NCBI RefSeq assembly: GCF_003576645.1
Contig: NC_044916.1
Span: forward strand, 27,789,711 to 27,853,710
From: Ipomoea triloba
Lineage: Eukaryota; Streptophyta; Magnoliopsida; Solanales; Convolvulaceae
DNA: 64,000 nucleotides
Reading direction: 5' to 3'
Part shown: positions 26,170 to 37,840 of the stretch, piece by piece
How positions within the stretch are numbered: the first letter of the stretch is position 1
Layout: the number at the start of each line of letters is the position of its first letter
Translations under genes and position numbers: made by a program
The notes under the pieces: generated by a model
Databases searched by the model: none
What the model was told of the DNA's origin: nothing
The model's input: only the letters and a program-made list of their open reading frames with translations

Positions 26170-26977
26170 TTTTTTTTTTTTTAAATAAAGAAGCTAATTC
26201 ATTAATCATAGGCTGAAACGTTTACAATAAAGATCGATGGAATGGTCAAACATTCCTTACAGTCAGACATAGAAACAACTTCCCTAGCATAGAAAACTTG
26301 ATTCGCAGACTGTTTTACAAATTTGAAACTGAATTCTTTGAACGAACTTAAAGCTTCTTTAATGATTTGGTCAAACGTACCCAAGACGGACACTGGTTGA
26401 ATAGTCTTGCACACCACCTGAGTATCTATTTCCATTCTTCTATCCATTGACAATATCTCCATCGCCATTCATCTATCCATGCATTGACAATATCTCCATT
26501 GGGCTGAACTGCATATCATAGTTCATAGGAGTCTCTTTCTCATTGTCATGTTTGTCACCCAGGATCAATGAGATTCACGTACTCTATGACTAGTTTTATC
26601 GTTTCACGCATTATGAAAAAAGAACTCGCCAAGTAAACGAGAGGAAGAAACTCGTCAAAACAACGAGAGGAAGAAACTCGTCAAAACAACGAGAGGAAAA
26701 ACACAAAAACTGCAAACAAAATTAAACCGATAACACAAATCAAAGGGAAAAACAGTGCGAAAATAAGAGAGTAACGACCGGTAGCGGTGGAGATGGAGGA
26801 GAAAACAGTGAATGCAGAAAAGACAATGAAGATGGACGCTGCCTGAGGTGGAGATAACAGCCGGGGAAGACGATTGGACGCCGCCTCCGATCCGCTTACT
26901 TCACGGAGGCGGCGGCCGTGAAGAAAACAAAAGAGGAGAGAACTTCAGTAGGGTTTGCTATAAAAAAAAATAAAAAA
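26170..26977 (-). mobile_element. rearranged LINE copy (5' leader joined to an RNase H-like 3' end) with 11-bp target duplication
   Basis: On the minus strand the element starts with a GC-rich leader containing GGCCGCCGCCTCCGTGAAG and has a 23-base unit repeated in tandem (26640-26700). It ends with an open frame (26468-26202) whose residues FKFVKQSANQV and MSDCKECLTIPSIFIVN resemble the RNase H-like tail of plant LINE polyproteins. A T run at 26170-26182 is the complement of its poly(A) tail. AAAAGTGCAAC flanks it at 26159-26169 and 26978-26988. Reverse transcriptase and endonuclease are missing, so it is a dead or non-autonomous copy. Confidence 0.7.
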
Positions 26978-27120
26978 AAAAGTGCAACCTTTTAATTAAC
27001 TCAAGCACTAACTAAGCACATGAAATAATTAGGGACCAAAATAAAAATTTATCAATAGCTTAAGGACCAAAAATACTTTTTTCCTTAAATAAATATGGTT
27101 ATATTATAATTTTGGAATAA

Positions 27121-28241
27121 GGTCCAAATTGGCCATTGAACGAAACGTGAAAGTGCAATTAGGCCACTGAACGAAAAAAAAAGTGCAATTACTCCCCTCA
27201 ACACTCCAAATGTTTGCAATTTTACCTAATAGCAGGTTAATACTTCATCCAACAGGTTGCATGTTGACGTGGACGATGACTTGGCTTTTTTTTTTTATTT
27301 TCTTTATTTCCTTTCCTTCTATTTGTCTTGACTTGGCATTTTTTTTTTATTTCCTTTATTTTCCTTTCCTTCTATTTGTCTTATTCTTTATAGAACAACT
27401 AACCATATAATTAAGATAAGTGTAGTACGTATGAGTTGCAATATTCCACAGCATCGAAATCTTCTCTCCAAATTAAATTACGAACTGGATAAATTTTGTG
27501 GAAGAGTATTCAATTTTATACAGTTTATATTCAGTGAAAAAGATGGACCAAAAACAGTATATATTCAATTTATATAAGAACTAAGATGTTAATAAATAGA
27601 ATGAAAACGGATCCTTGACAGTGCAATACTTTGGAGTTAAATTAGGCTAAAAGGTGGACCAAACACTATTTTGGAGCTAAAACCTCTAGTGCACTTCCTT
27701 TCATTACAATCTGCAAAAAATCTACTGTAGTACCTAGTTCTTTTGTATGAACATATACACCTTAAGGAATTGAAACTGCGAACTGATGAACCTTTTTTTC
27801 TTTGAAAATTTGAACTGATGAAGCTATGAACCGATAAAGCTACAAATTGATAAACTGTTAGGGATTTAAGATGTGGTTTGGAAATTTCATAGTTGATTTG
27901 GAAATTTATAATTGAAGCTTAGTTGTTTAATGGAAGATTGAGTGTTATACGGTGATGGAACATTGAGTGGTTAATGGAAATTTCTAATAGAAGTTTGGTT
28001 GATTTGGAAATTTTATAATATACCTTATTAGTTTGCCTTGTACACGTACGGTGGAAAATAAAGGAAAAGAAAAAAAAAAGTCAAGTCATCGTCCACGTCA
28101 ACATGCAACCTGTTGGATGGAGTGTTAACCTGCTATCAGGCAAAATTGCATACATTTGGGGTGTTGAGGGGAGTAATTGAACTTTTTTTTCGTTCAGTGG
28201 CCTAATTGCACTTTTAGGTTTCGTTCAGTGGCCAATTTGAG
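27121..28241. mobile_element. foldback element with about 160-bp terminal inverted repeats
   Basis: The arms 27121-27286 and 28080-28241 are inverted copies, nearly 90 percent alike by eye. Both contain AAATTGGCCA(T/C)TGAACGAAA, AGTGCAATTAGGCCACTGAA, ACTCCCCTCAACAC and CATGTTGACGTGGACGATGA. Each arm has an internal repeat of the CACTGAACGAAA...GTGCAATTA unit. The central 800 bases do not code for a recognised protein and include a 55-base tandem duplication at 27285-27385. Superfamily is uncertain; long arms suggest a Mutator-like or foldback type. No clean target duplication was found. Confidence 0.75.
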
Positions 28242-28989
28242 CGGAAAGAGAAAATAATTGCAAAAAGAATAGAAAAAAGTAAAACAAAAATATCATTAGT
28301 TCTTTTTGCGTACACTAATTTTAATTGTTATAATAACATAGAAATATTATTCTTATTATTATTGTTATGTTATAAAATATTTTGCAATAAGTCAATTTAA
28401 GAATATTAATAAGTAAATGAATGTTTGTGTTACCAAAGTTTGTTTATAAAATTAAAATAAAAAATAAAAAAGGAGGTAAATTTTATAATATTTTATCACT
28501 ATACAAAGAATAAATAAAAATATACACTTTTTTTTTGTATGCTATTACATATGATCTCTCCATGTATATCATAGAATAGTGACTAAGAGTTTCTCAGGCC
28601 GTTCAAAGAAAATACAATTTATCAATGCGCATAACTAAATCAATAGTTTTTATATTCTCATTAAAATTTTAACAATATTGAATCTTATATAATTTAGTCA
28701 GTTAGTTGTAACTCCAAAATATGATAAATCAAAACATAATAATATTAATTTGATTTTATTTCCAAAATATGATAATATTAATTTGGTTTCTGATCTCAAA
28801 TATTACACATTTTTTAAATTTAAATGAAAGTTCATACCAAAATTCTAAAAAACTCTTATTATTGGGCGTTTAATTTAAACATGGAATCAAAATATTAATT
28901 GGAATCAAATATTTGATAATTGTAATATATTTAAGTAAATATGAATTGAAACAAAACAATTTTTGATCCATTGTTCAAAATTAGGGATG
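28242..28989. other. intergenic, no gene recognised
   Basis: Very AT-rich. The word AAAATATGATAA(T)ATTAATTTG is repeated near 28720-28790. Nothing else is supported. Confidence 0.45.
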
Positions 28990-29001
28990 AGAAAAGTAAT
29001 G

Positions 29002-29254
29002 AATTCCCGCATGAGTAGCTCAACTGGTCGTATAGGTAAAATTTATCATAAGAGAATAATGATGAAGTCTCACCAGCAGCAGTGTTGGAGCAACATCTTA
29101 AAATGAGGGGGACTCCTTATGCGCAGTGAACAAAAGTCTAGCTTCTATTGATTAGTTAAGTCACACTGATTTACGCTTTCACAATCATGTCGAGTCTAGG
29201 GCGGCGTGCGGGGTGCAGGGGCGTCTAGGGTGCATAATTCCACCTTTTGTCACA
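29002..29254 (+). mobile_element. SINE, family 2, complete copy with 12-bp target duplication
   Basis: It starts GCATGAGTAGCTCAACTGGT (A-box) a few bases in, has GATGAAGTCTCACC (B-box-like), then TATGCGCAGTGAACAAAAGT and GTCACACTGATTTACG, and ends near CCACCTTTTGTCAC. AGAAAAGTAATG flanks it exactly at 28990-29001 and 29255-29266. A tRNA-like head with a long perfect target duplication indicates a SINE. Confidence 0.8.
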
Positions 29255-29749
29255 AGAAAAGTAATGCATTTTATGATTACTAAGGGGATTTGAATCCAAT
29301 AGTAGAATAGTAAAAATAGGCAAACAAACATGATAGTATCAAATTCGATAATATGGTACTAAAGTCTCTAACCAAACATCACATTAATATTTATTTATTT
29401 TTTGGTGATGATGAAACTTGCAGGCTGCAACAACTATCCGACAGTGTACATGAGTAAATCCCTCATTGTGACCATAGTCGACGAAAAATCACAAAAAAAA
29501 TAAATTGATTTAGGTTATCCATTGTTAACTGATTCAAACAAAAAAAACCTATACTTTTTTTCTTTTTTCTTTTATATAAAGATTTTATATCTTAATAGCC
29601 CATAGTATACTTTGTTTTGAGACGTGTAAATAAAGTCACCCATTAAAAAAGAAAATAAAAGGAAAGGAGATGAAGGGAGTAAAGTAGTGGGAGTTAAAAG
29701 TAGAAATGAGATTATTGTAGGCAACAAGGCCTTAATTACTAGGTTAGCC

Positions 29750-31206
29750 ACAAACTTCTTTGTTAAACGTTAAATCTTTTTTCCTGGCTGTTAGGCCCTC
29801 TGTTCTCTTTTCTCTCGTCCACGCACAGAGACACATCATCATACGTAGAGTCTTTCACTCTTTCTCCATATACATCCACACCTCCTCACTACCCCGCATT
29901 TGCCCAGCGGTGCTGCTTCGGCTACGACGTCGTACTATATATACATACATACATACCCTTTGCTACCAAGCCAAGCCAAGAATGTGATTGCTGATTTTCA
30001 CATACATTCATATGTGCTTCTTGCGCTCTTCGCATAATCCGATCATCTTCTGCTATCAGTTTTTCAGGTTTTCATTTTGACCCATATGTTTCTGTCTTCA
30101 ATTTATTAATATCCTGTTTCTGATTCAATTTTGATGGAAATTGATCATTGTTTGGTTTTTTGGTGGTATGGGGCTTGTGAAAGATTGGATTTTGAAGTTG
30201 TATTAGTTTAATTTGCATTCAGGATCTGGGAATTCTGCCACTGTTAATTGGTTCTCAGAAATTTAGATTTTTTTAACTACGGAGTATTTTTTTTGGGTTC
30301 ATTTTACCAGTTTCAATTTGGTTGTTTTGATTTGTAGGGCTTGACTTTTATGAGTCTTTTAGGGGAATCCAATCGGTCAAAAGTTGTTGGTTTTGGTTAT
30401 GGTGTTTGTGTTTATTGTTAGTGTTGTATAAAGTTAAGTTCTTTACGTTTTGCCGACAGATTCTTTGTTTTTTTTTGGGTGAAAAATCACTTGGCATGAT
30501 CATAAAGTTCCTCACCTCGTATACCTTTACTCTGCCAGTTGATTGGTGTTTCTTGTGTTTCTCTTTACATTTGATTCGATTTAGTTTCTACTGAATTCGC
30601 AAACATGTAGGTGCAATATGCAGTTTCAGAAGAAGATGAAGGAAAAAAGGCACTTCTAAAAGATTTTAGTTTCAGTAGGTTTGTGAAATGCATGATTTTG
30701 AGTGATTTCTTGATTGTAATTCCGTTATGTGGTGTTTCCTGGTGGATGAAAATTAATTTCATAAATTAGCTGGTGTAATGCTTTTTAAAATTTTCTTCCC
30801 AGTTATTCTGATTATACTGCAGTTTGATATCAACAACAAACTGAAGGAGCTGAGCTTTTCTACAGTTTCCGATTGTATAACAATCTATGTTATATGGTGT
30901 TATGTCACATGAAGAACAATGAAATTCTTTATCTCAGAATCATCTGATTACTTGATTGTCTGTTTGTTGCTTCTTGCTATCCCACATTGCTATGGCTATG
31001 AGCATCATATGGGTCTAGTATCTTCTGCCGTTTGTTGAAAGAGTATTCTTTGTTTCAATAGATTATTTGTTTGATGACAACTGGTATTGTAAATATATGA
31101 GGTTGTGGTTATGTTTCCAATGTTATTTATTTATTTATTTTTATGTTTAACGATTTCGGGCCTACCATATAATTTTGCTATAACTTGCTCCTAGGAAGTG
31201 GCCAAG
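29750..31206 (+). promoter_or_regulatory. promoter, 5' leader and leader intron of the RING E3 ligase gene
   Basis: A CT-rich block (29795-29900) and a TATA-like ACTATATATACA (29934-29945) precede a leader of about 100 bases. A donor-like CAG/GTTTTC lies near 30068. The acceptor TCCTAG ends at 31194, twelve bases before the start codon. The roughly 1.1-kb intron between would place an intron wholly in the 5' untranslated region (inference from splice motifs). Confidence 0.45.
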
Positions 31207-34200
31207 ATGCAAGGGGGAAGAAGTATTTTGGATTCCTTAACTGAAACCATTGACCTTAATCAGGGATTGGTGCCCAGTAGCAGTTCCATGGACCGGTCTA
31301 GCCCTTGGGATAACATGCTAGATCCAGTAGGGAGCCGTTTTTCAAATTCAGTGCTTGCTGCTAGTGAGGGAAATGCTGGTTGCACGAGTGCTCCTAGTTT
31401 CAGTGGTTGGGATCAAGGTGAGTCTAGCTCTGCTGCCGATGTAAATGGTCGTATTTATTGCAGCGATTTAAAAGCAGGGCATATGTGGCCTTCTTCATCA
31501 AGCAATTATGCTGTAGCTGATCAAGGGTCAGAAGAAAGGGGGTTTGAGTCCTCAAATGTTTTTGCGAATAAGAGCTTCAGTAGTAGTTATGGTGGCAACC
31601 ATCCAATTAGCAGGCCTAGTACGCATCATTTTAATTCCAATCATAGCCCTGGAAATGTTAATATAACTGGTGCTTACCACAATGATGGTGGTCATCTGGT
31701 CACCAGAACAGGTGCACCTTCAAATGCTTACAAGTTTGGTGGAACAGAGGCAGAGCTTATTCCAGCTTTTGCTGCTTCTTCTGATAATACAGGGACGTCA
31801 TATAGTTCTGGTTATATGGTTGGAAACCAAGATGTATCTGGTTCTTCTTGGGGCACGTGGGGCTTATCTGGCAAGCGAAAAACTCTAGAAGGTAGCTCCC
31901 GCCAGTTGTCTATGGGTGGAAGTTCAAGCTCCAACCCACGAGCCGAGGACATTGTGCAGCATAATGTTCCTGATTGTTATAATAGTTCTGGTAGCTTAGG
32001 TATATCGTCACCGTCCAATGCTGATTTTATGGAGCAATGTAACTCGAGAAATGGACATGGTTCAAGATTAGGGGTTGCTGATGGATTCCCACCTTTAAGC
32101 ATTAATAGTGTTGCAGAGAGCTCTACAAGAATTTGTCCTTGGGGAAATATTAGGAATCAGGAATCAGTTTCGTTTGGTTTACCTCCAATTGGAGCTGCCA
32201 TGGGGCATTCAACTGTTAGTTCTATTCATATGCCACCCAGACCTTTCTCAATAAGTGATTCTTCTGACATGAGACAGCCATTATCAGCACCATTGAATCC
32301 AAGCCATACAGCAAGTCAGTCTCAATCAATGCATGGTCCTAGTTTTCCAAGGGGCATGCATTCATTTCCCTGGAATGGATCACATGATTCACAAGGTGGT
32401 AGCTCAGGTTCGAATATAGTATCTGGAGGGAGAAGTGGAATATTGCGAGATGAAACCAGATTTAGGAGCTCCCTGAGAAATAATGTGGAAAATCACAGGT
32501 TGAACTCTGCTACTGAGGCTCGAAATTTTGTACAAGATACTACTAATTGGAACGTGGACATTCCTTCTGGTTCTGGAATTGGTCCCAGTTCTCTTATGCA
32601 GGCTTCTCATACTACATGGGTGCCTAATCAGAACCTAACTAGTAGTAGCCATCAAAGATTGTCCGAGTTTTCCCCTTGGACTCTTTTCCCACCTGCAGAA
32701 CTTGAATCTGCAAGCCAGAGAGGTCATATTTCATCTCTGCATTCAGCTACTACTTCAGAGGGGCCAGTGATGCCAACTCGAAGGGCTAACCGTCATTCAC
32801 GTCCATATAACCGATCATCTATGATTGTGGAGGTTCCAGGTGATGATCACAGTGGTTGGCGTGTTTTAGCTGGTGATATTGAGGGGAGGCACCGAATGGC
32901 AACTGAGGTTTGTTTTCTTTACATACTTTTGTTTCTACATGCATGCTTTCTGTGGTCTATCTGGATTATCTTTGTCACTTTACTGATTATAGCTATGGTG
33001 ATATCTTATGATGCTTGTCATATGCGATATCTTTTTTCAAATGCATTTCTTTCTTCTCTTTGCTTGCTGTAAAGGGAAGAAAAAAAATATTTTGATGCTC
33101 AAATCTATGGAAAGGGCTAACCTAATTCCAGAAAATCCCAGCTTACTGATATGGACATTCTTGGGAGTATTCTATGTTGGTTTTCCTATTTGATGCTAAT
33201 CTGAGTTTCATGTCATGTAAGTTAGTTGAACACTAGCTTATGCTAACTGATTGAATTCTCAAGATGATTGTATCGTTATTGAATTTGACCTTTCTGAACA
33301 CTTGAGTCATAACTATTTGGTCTCTGCTGTTCTTTGTCTCATGTTTTTCTATGAGTTGTTTGCCTTTCTGAAATCCTCTGAGAAGTTACGGGATTTGTGT
33401 TCTGCTAATCATTGAATTCCTCCCTGGAATGCCTTCTTGTTTCTTTTCTATAATTATTATAGCCAATTAGAATATACTCCGTAACATAGTATATAGCAGA
33501 CTATATTAGTAGGTGATTTCTCTCTTTTACGTCTTGTTACTAAGCTTTTTACTATCATCAAACATGAATCTACTTTGTAGACTTGTAGTACAATATTATA
33601 TGTTTTTGTCTTAAAGATAATATATCTTATGAATTCTAATTTATTGTCATTCAATTTCCTAGCAACAGATTCGTCAAGTACTTAATGCTATGAGAAGGGT
33701 TGAGAACTTGCATGCTGAGGTTTGATCTTGATCTCTCTTTTTGAGATAATATAAGTTGGCTTTAGTGTGTGCAAACTTGTTAAAAGCACTTGCTTTTGCT
33801 CTTAAGAAGCGAGGCGTGCGACCGGGAATCGCTTCGCCTTGGTAAGGCACAGCCTCGTGAGAAAGCGCTTGCTTCTTTGTCACTTTGACAGAGTGACCAA
33901 GCGAGTTGAGGTGATGTGTTCTCACACAAAGCAGAGTCAATAAGAAAGAAAAGCGTAAAATACCTAGAATTTAGGGTTCGTAAAGATGCAAATAGCGACG
34001 CCCTCTTGCGAGAAACTTCAGATTCAGACCATTGCTTTTAATTTTGTATATGGGATGATACCTATTCTAGAGTATGGACTTTTAGTATATTTAACTATTT
34101 GCATTAGAATTTACATTTTAACATTTTAAATGTCATTTGGCATACCTAATTGAGTAATTGTTAATTTTTAGAAAAGCGTCGCTTTGCATGAAAAAGCGAT

Positions 34201-35317
34201 GCTTTGCTTTGTGCTTTGGCTTTAAAGCAAAGCCCGGTCTCTCTGCTTTAGTGCACTTTTTCACTTTAAAAAGTTTTGAGTGTGTGCATGCTTCAATTGG
34301 CATGTTCAGTGCTCGAGAATTACTTCTGTAATACTCCGTTGCATTTTACATTATGAGGAGTGCATATATTGTGTAATACAGATGGGAAATTGGTAGTTAA
34401 ACAACTTGGGGGTGTTCGGGGCTTCCTATTTTCGGTACTCAACATCGAGTGTTGGTACATTAGATGAAGTTGTGGACTTAAATCATTTTAACCTCTTTAC
34501 GTGCATATATATACACTTAACACCTCTCAAGAGATGCGAGTGTTTGGATGACTTCTGAAGCATTGTTAGACACCACTTCTGAAAGCATTCTCAACTGCCT
34601 CTTTTGGTTGGAAGTTGACATGTTCTTTGAAATGAAACTATTTTACTCTTTATTTTGATGCTCGAGACTCGAGTACTTTTACAAATGAAAAACTAGACAG
34701 CCTGAGAGGTGCATTATGGATTTGTGTGATTAATGTGATGCATACATACATGTTTAACTTACACCGCTATTTTCAGGATTATATGATGTACGGGCCATTC
34801 ATTAATGGGGTTGCCGAGTTTCATGATAGGCATAGAGACATGAGGCTTGATGTGGACAACATGTCTTATGAGGTGAGGCACGAGTACTTTTTCCCTTTCC
34901 CTATCGTGGAGTGATTAGATTTTGAGCTCTTCTTTCTAAAGAGACCGATGATTTCATCAGGAATTGTTGGCGTTGGAAGAACGCATAGGGAACGTGAACA
35001 CAGGATTGAGCGAGGAGTCCATTTTGAAGGTTATGAAACAGCGCAAGTATGAATCTCCACGCCGTGGAGGATTTTCATCCGACTTGGAGCCATGCTGTAT
35101 ATGCCAGGTGAGATTCATCCGACAATTTGTTACTGAAAGTTTAAACCTAAAGACGACAGTTTGTCACTCGTGTTTTTTCATTCAGGAGGAGTATGTTAAC
35201 GAGGATGAGATTGGCATAACAGAGTGCGGGCACGAGTTCCATATGAATTGCATTAAACAATGGTTAATGGTGAAGAACCTATGCCCCATCTGTAAGGTGA
35301 CAGCTTTAAATAGTTGA
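31207..35317 (+). CDS. RING-H2 E3 ubiquitin ligase, MBR1/MBR2 (RHG1A)-like
   Basis: RING ligases of this family attach ubiquitin to target proteins; Arabidopsis MBR1/MBR2 promote flowering by degrading the Mediator subunit PFT1/MED25. Five coding exons join in frame: 31207-32907, 33663-33719, 34777-34872, 34961-35107 and 35186-35317, giving 710 residues. The first exon encodes a long Ser/Gly/Asn-rich, probably disordered region with repeated PW(D/G)N and PWTLF-type motifs. Residues 663-703 form a RING-H2: C663, C666, C681, H683, H686, C689, C700 and C703. An ERIGNVNTGLSEESI segment precedes it, as in MBR proteins. The start is the first ATG after the acceptor at 31194; a GTG at 31198 lies in the leader. 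The acceptor of exon 2 could also be six bases later (33669). The second coding intron holds a foreign element (33774-34278). Confidence 0.93.
33774..34278. mobile_element. inserted repeat in an intron, flanked by a 10-bp direct repeat
   Basis: The segment is rich in (A)AAGCG, GCTTTG and CGCTT words facing both ways (GAAGCGAGGCGTGCGACC, ATCGCTTCGCCTTGG, AAAAGCGATGCTTTGC, TTTAAAGCAAAGCCC). AGTGTGTGCA stands on each side (33764-33773 and 34279-34288), as a target duplication would. No coding capacity; class uncertain. Confidence 0.6.
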
Positions 35318-35760
35318 CAACAGACCGACATTCCCTCTCATCGTTGAAAGAACAAAAAGAAAAGAAGAAAAGAAAAACATGTTTGTATGATCCATCCCTC
35401 CTAGAAGCACAAAAGTGAAATAGTGTTGGATCTGTTGTCAAAGTGAAACTGAAAAACATCCTCTTTTTAGTGGTTCTCATGAGCTGAGGGACATGGGAAG
35501 AAATATTTGCAACATTGTTAATACCTCTGTATAAGTTGCGAATTGATTGATGTTTTAAATAATTTAGCATGAATAATGCAATGCATGAGGAGACATTTTA
35601 GCAGTAAAATTTGGACATATGCTTGTAAATAATTCACCAGTTCTTCCGTAAATTAAGTAAGAATTCTGTTATTGTTCTGCAGTATGTAAATATATATTTG
35701 TTCATATATATGTTTGAGCATATTGGAATCCAAAAAATGAGGATGTAACATGGTCTTTGA

Positions 35761-35766
35761 AATAAA
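35761..35766 (+). terminator. poly(A) signal candidate for the RING E3 ligase gene
   Basis: AATAAA lies 444 bases past the stop codon. Position is plausible for a plant 3' untranslated region; use is inferred. Confidence 0.35.
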
Positions 35767-36333
35767 CTCCTTTTGAAATACATTAATTATATGCTCTTAA
35801 ATTTGCGTGTACGGTCAAGGATAGACATGTCCGGCAAGACGGGGTGGATCGAAACTTCTTAGAATAACAAGGCACTTATTAGAATTACTAGTTTTTCTTA
35901 TGCGCGATGCGCAAAAAATAGGTGCCCAATATTAGTATTTTGTATTAAAATTTTAAATTTGTTTAAATTTTAATATAGTAAATAATAATAATAATAATAA
36001 TGTAAAATATTTTTATACATTGGATATTTATATTTAAAAAAAATAACTAACATATAACTCTAATATTTAATGTGTATATATTATTATTGTTATTGAAAAA
36101 GATAAGAAAATATGTGGTGGATGCATGTGCATAATAACAATAGTGGAAAAGATAACGGAAATTATAACGGTAGGGGTATATTTGTCCAAAATATTATGTA
36201 GTACAACTTTTATAGCATAATGTACAAAAAAACGGACATAAATGAGTGGTATAACCTTCATTCACATTTATTATGTTTTTAGAAGTAAATAATATTTGAT
36301 CTCTAAACCTCTTTCAATAACAAGATATTTAAT
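35767..36333. other. intergenic, AT-rich
   Basis: Contains an AAT microsatellite at 35983-36002. No gene or bounded element was recognised. Confidence 0.45.
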
Positions 36334-36652
36334 GGCTCTGTTTGGTAAATGGCGGTTAGTTGATAGCTTTTAGCTGATTGAGTTAGAATGTATGATTAGT
36401 TGATAATATTAGCAAATTGTGAAAAGGTGTTTGGTAAATTAACTGTTAGTTGATAGATGTTTAGTTTAATTTCTTTTCTCAAAAAGCTAATTGAAAATGT
36501 TGCTTTGAGTAGCATTTTAAAATTTAGTATTTTAGAATTACAAAAAGCTTATTAATCAAACACTTATATTGATTTTTAACCAAGTCAAACAATTAATAGT
36601 GGTCAAATAAACTAAAATTGACTGATAGGCTGATTATTTACCAATCAGGGCC
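36334..36652 (-). mobile_element. MITE (hAT-like appearance), copy 2, inverted relative to 23488-23762
   Basis: The ends GGCTCTGTTTGGTAAATGG and TTTACCAATCAGGGCC are inverted copies. Its reverse complement matches 23488-23762 word for word over most of its length (CCTATCAGTCAATTTT, GACCACTATTAAT, ATGCTACTCAAAGCA, TTAGCTTTTTGAGAAAA). It carries no coding capacity. Confidence 0.8.
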
Positions 36653-37750
36653 ATTATCAACCAAGATACCACAACATTCAATATCTATTATACATAATAA
36701 TATAATATTACTATTAAAGCATTATATAAATAAATAAATTTCAGGCAATCAAAAATAACTTTGGTATTGCAAGTAAATAATCTATTACCTGTAGTTATAT
36801 AATTTGTTAACTATATGTTCATAAAGCAATAATAAAAACTTGGTAATTTTCAACCAAATATTTCTTAAAACTATAATATAATTAATTATGATTACATGTC
36901 AAATAGTAATTTCAAACTAAATTAAAATGCAAATTGAATACCAACACATAATTGTAAAATAAGCAAGGAATTAGACTACTAAAAATCCAAATGTCATGTT
37001 CAATATCTTCTCTACTCTAATTTTAAGCTTATTTACCTACGATTTACATATTATGATGAACTTAATTAGTACAATGTTAGAATTACTTGACATGATATGA
37101 TACGCTTATAGTTAACAAATTATGTACATACTATAAATGTGAGTATTGACAATATAGAAAGGAAAAAAGTCACGCTAATTTAAACCAAAAAAAAATCGTT
37201 GTTTTGAACCAAGTTTCACAATGTAAGATGGACTTTGATAGACAATATAATTTATACTTGATTATGGGACAATTATATTTTATATTGTGAACTAGGGTTC
37301 ACGATATAATTTGGTCTTAGATTATGGGGCAATTATATTTTGTGGGGTGATAAGAATATAATATTAATCTGGGAGAAAGATTAATGCTCTCATTAATAAT
37401 TGTCTGTCATTATCACTTAAACAGCTGTCAATTTATTTTGCTAACGTGTAATACCAGGAACAAATAGACCACATATTATTGTAATTAATATAATCCAGGA
37501 GAATAGTATATTTATTGCAAATCCATTGTCCATGCATGTGTGGTAATTTTTGTAAGTTGGTATTAGAGTAATAATTAATTTGAGATTTTTCCACTTTGGG
37601 AGGAGATCGAAGTATATATGGCCAGCTAATACACAGAAAAAGATAGCGAAAAAATATAGTTTGGTTCAATTTACAATAATAATAATAATAATAATAATAC
37701 GTAATTTAATAATAATAACAACAACGTAGAAATATTTTGATATTTTGTAC
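36653..37750. other. upstream region of the bHLH gene
   Basis: Very AT-rich. ACAATATAATTT(A/G) and GGGGCAATTATATTTT(G) words are repeated near 37240-37345, and an AAT microsatellite lies at 37673-37698. It should hold the promoter of the next gene. Confidence 0.4.
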
Positions 37751-37753
37751 AAC

Positions 37754-37761
37754 TATATATA
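37754..37761 (+). promoter_or_regulatory. TATA box of the bHLH gene
   Basis: TATATATA lies 87 bases upstream of the ATG at 37841, which would give a leader of about 55 bases. Confidence 0.5.
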
Positions 37762-37840
37762 CGTGGAGGGATTGAAAGAGTAAATTCAGAATTATATATA
37801 GAGTTCCAAAATTTTGATTAGTGAGGAATTGAAGATATAT

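Noticed and set aside
31198..31206. GTG as start of the RING ligase protein (MAK added before MQGGR)
   Set aside because: Eukaryotic genes start at ATG; the ATG at 31207 gives the family-like N terminus, and the GTG lies just after the splice acceptor.
37814..37840. Extended N terminus of the bHLH protein from a TTG
   Set aside because: No ATG; the first ATG in frame is 37841, at a proper distance from the TATA box.
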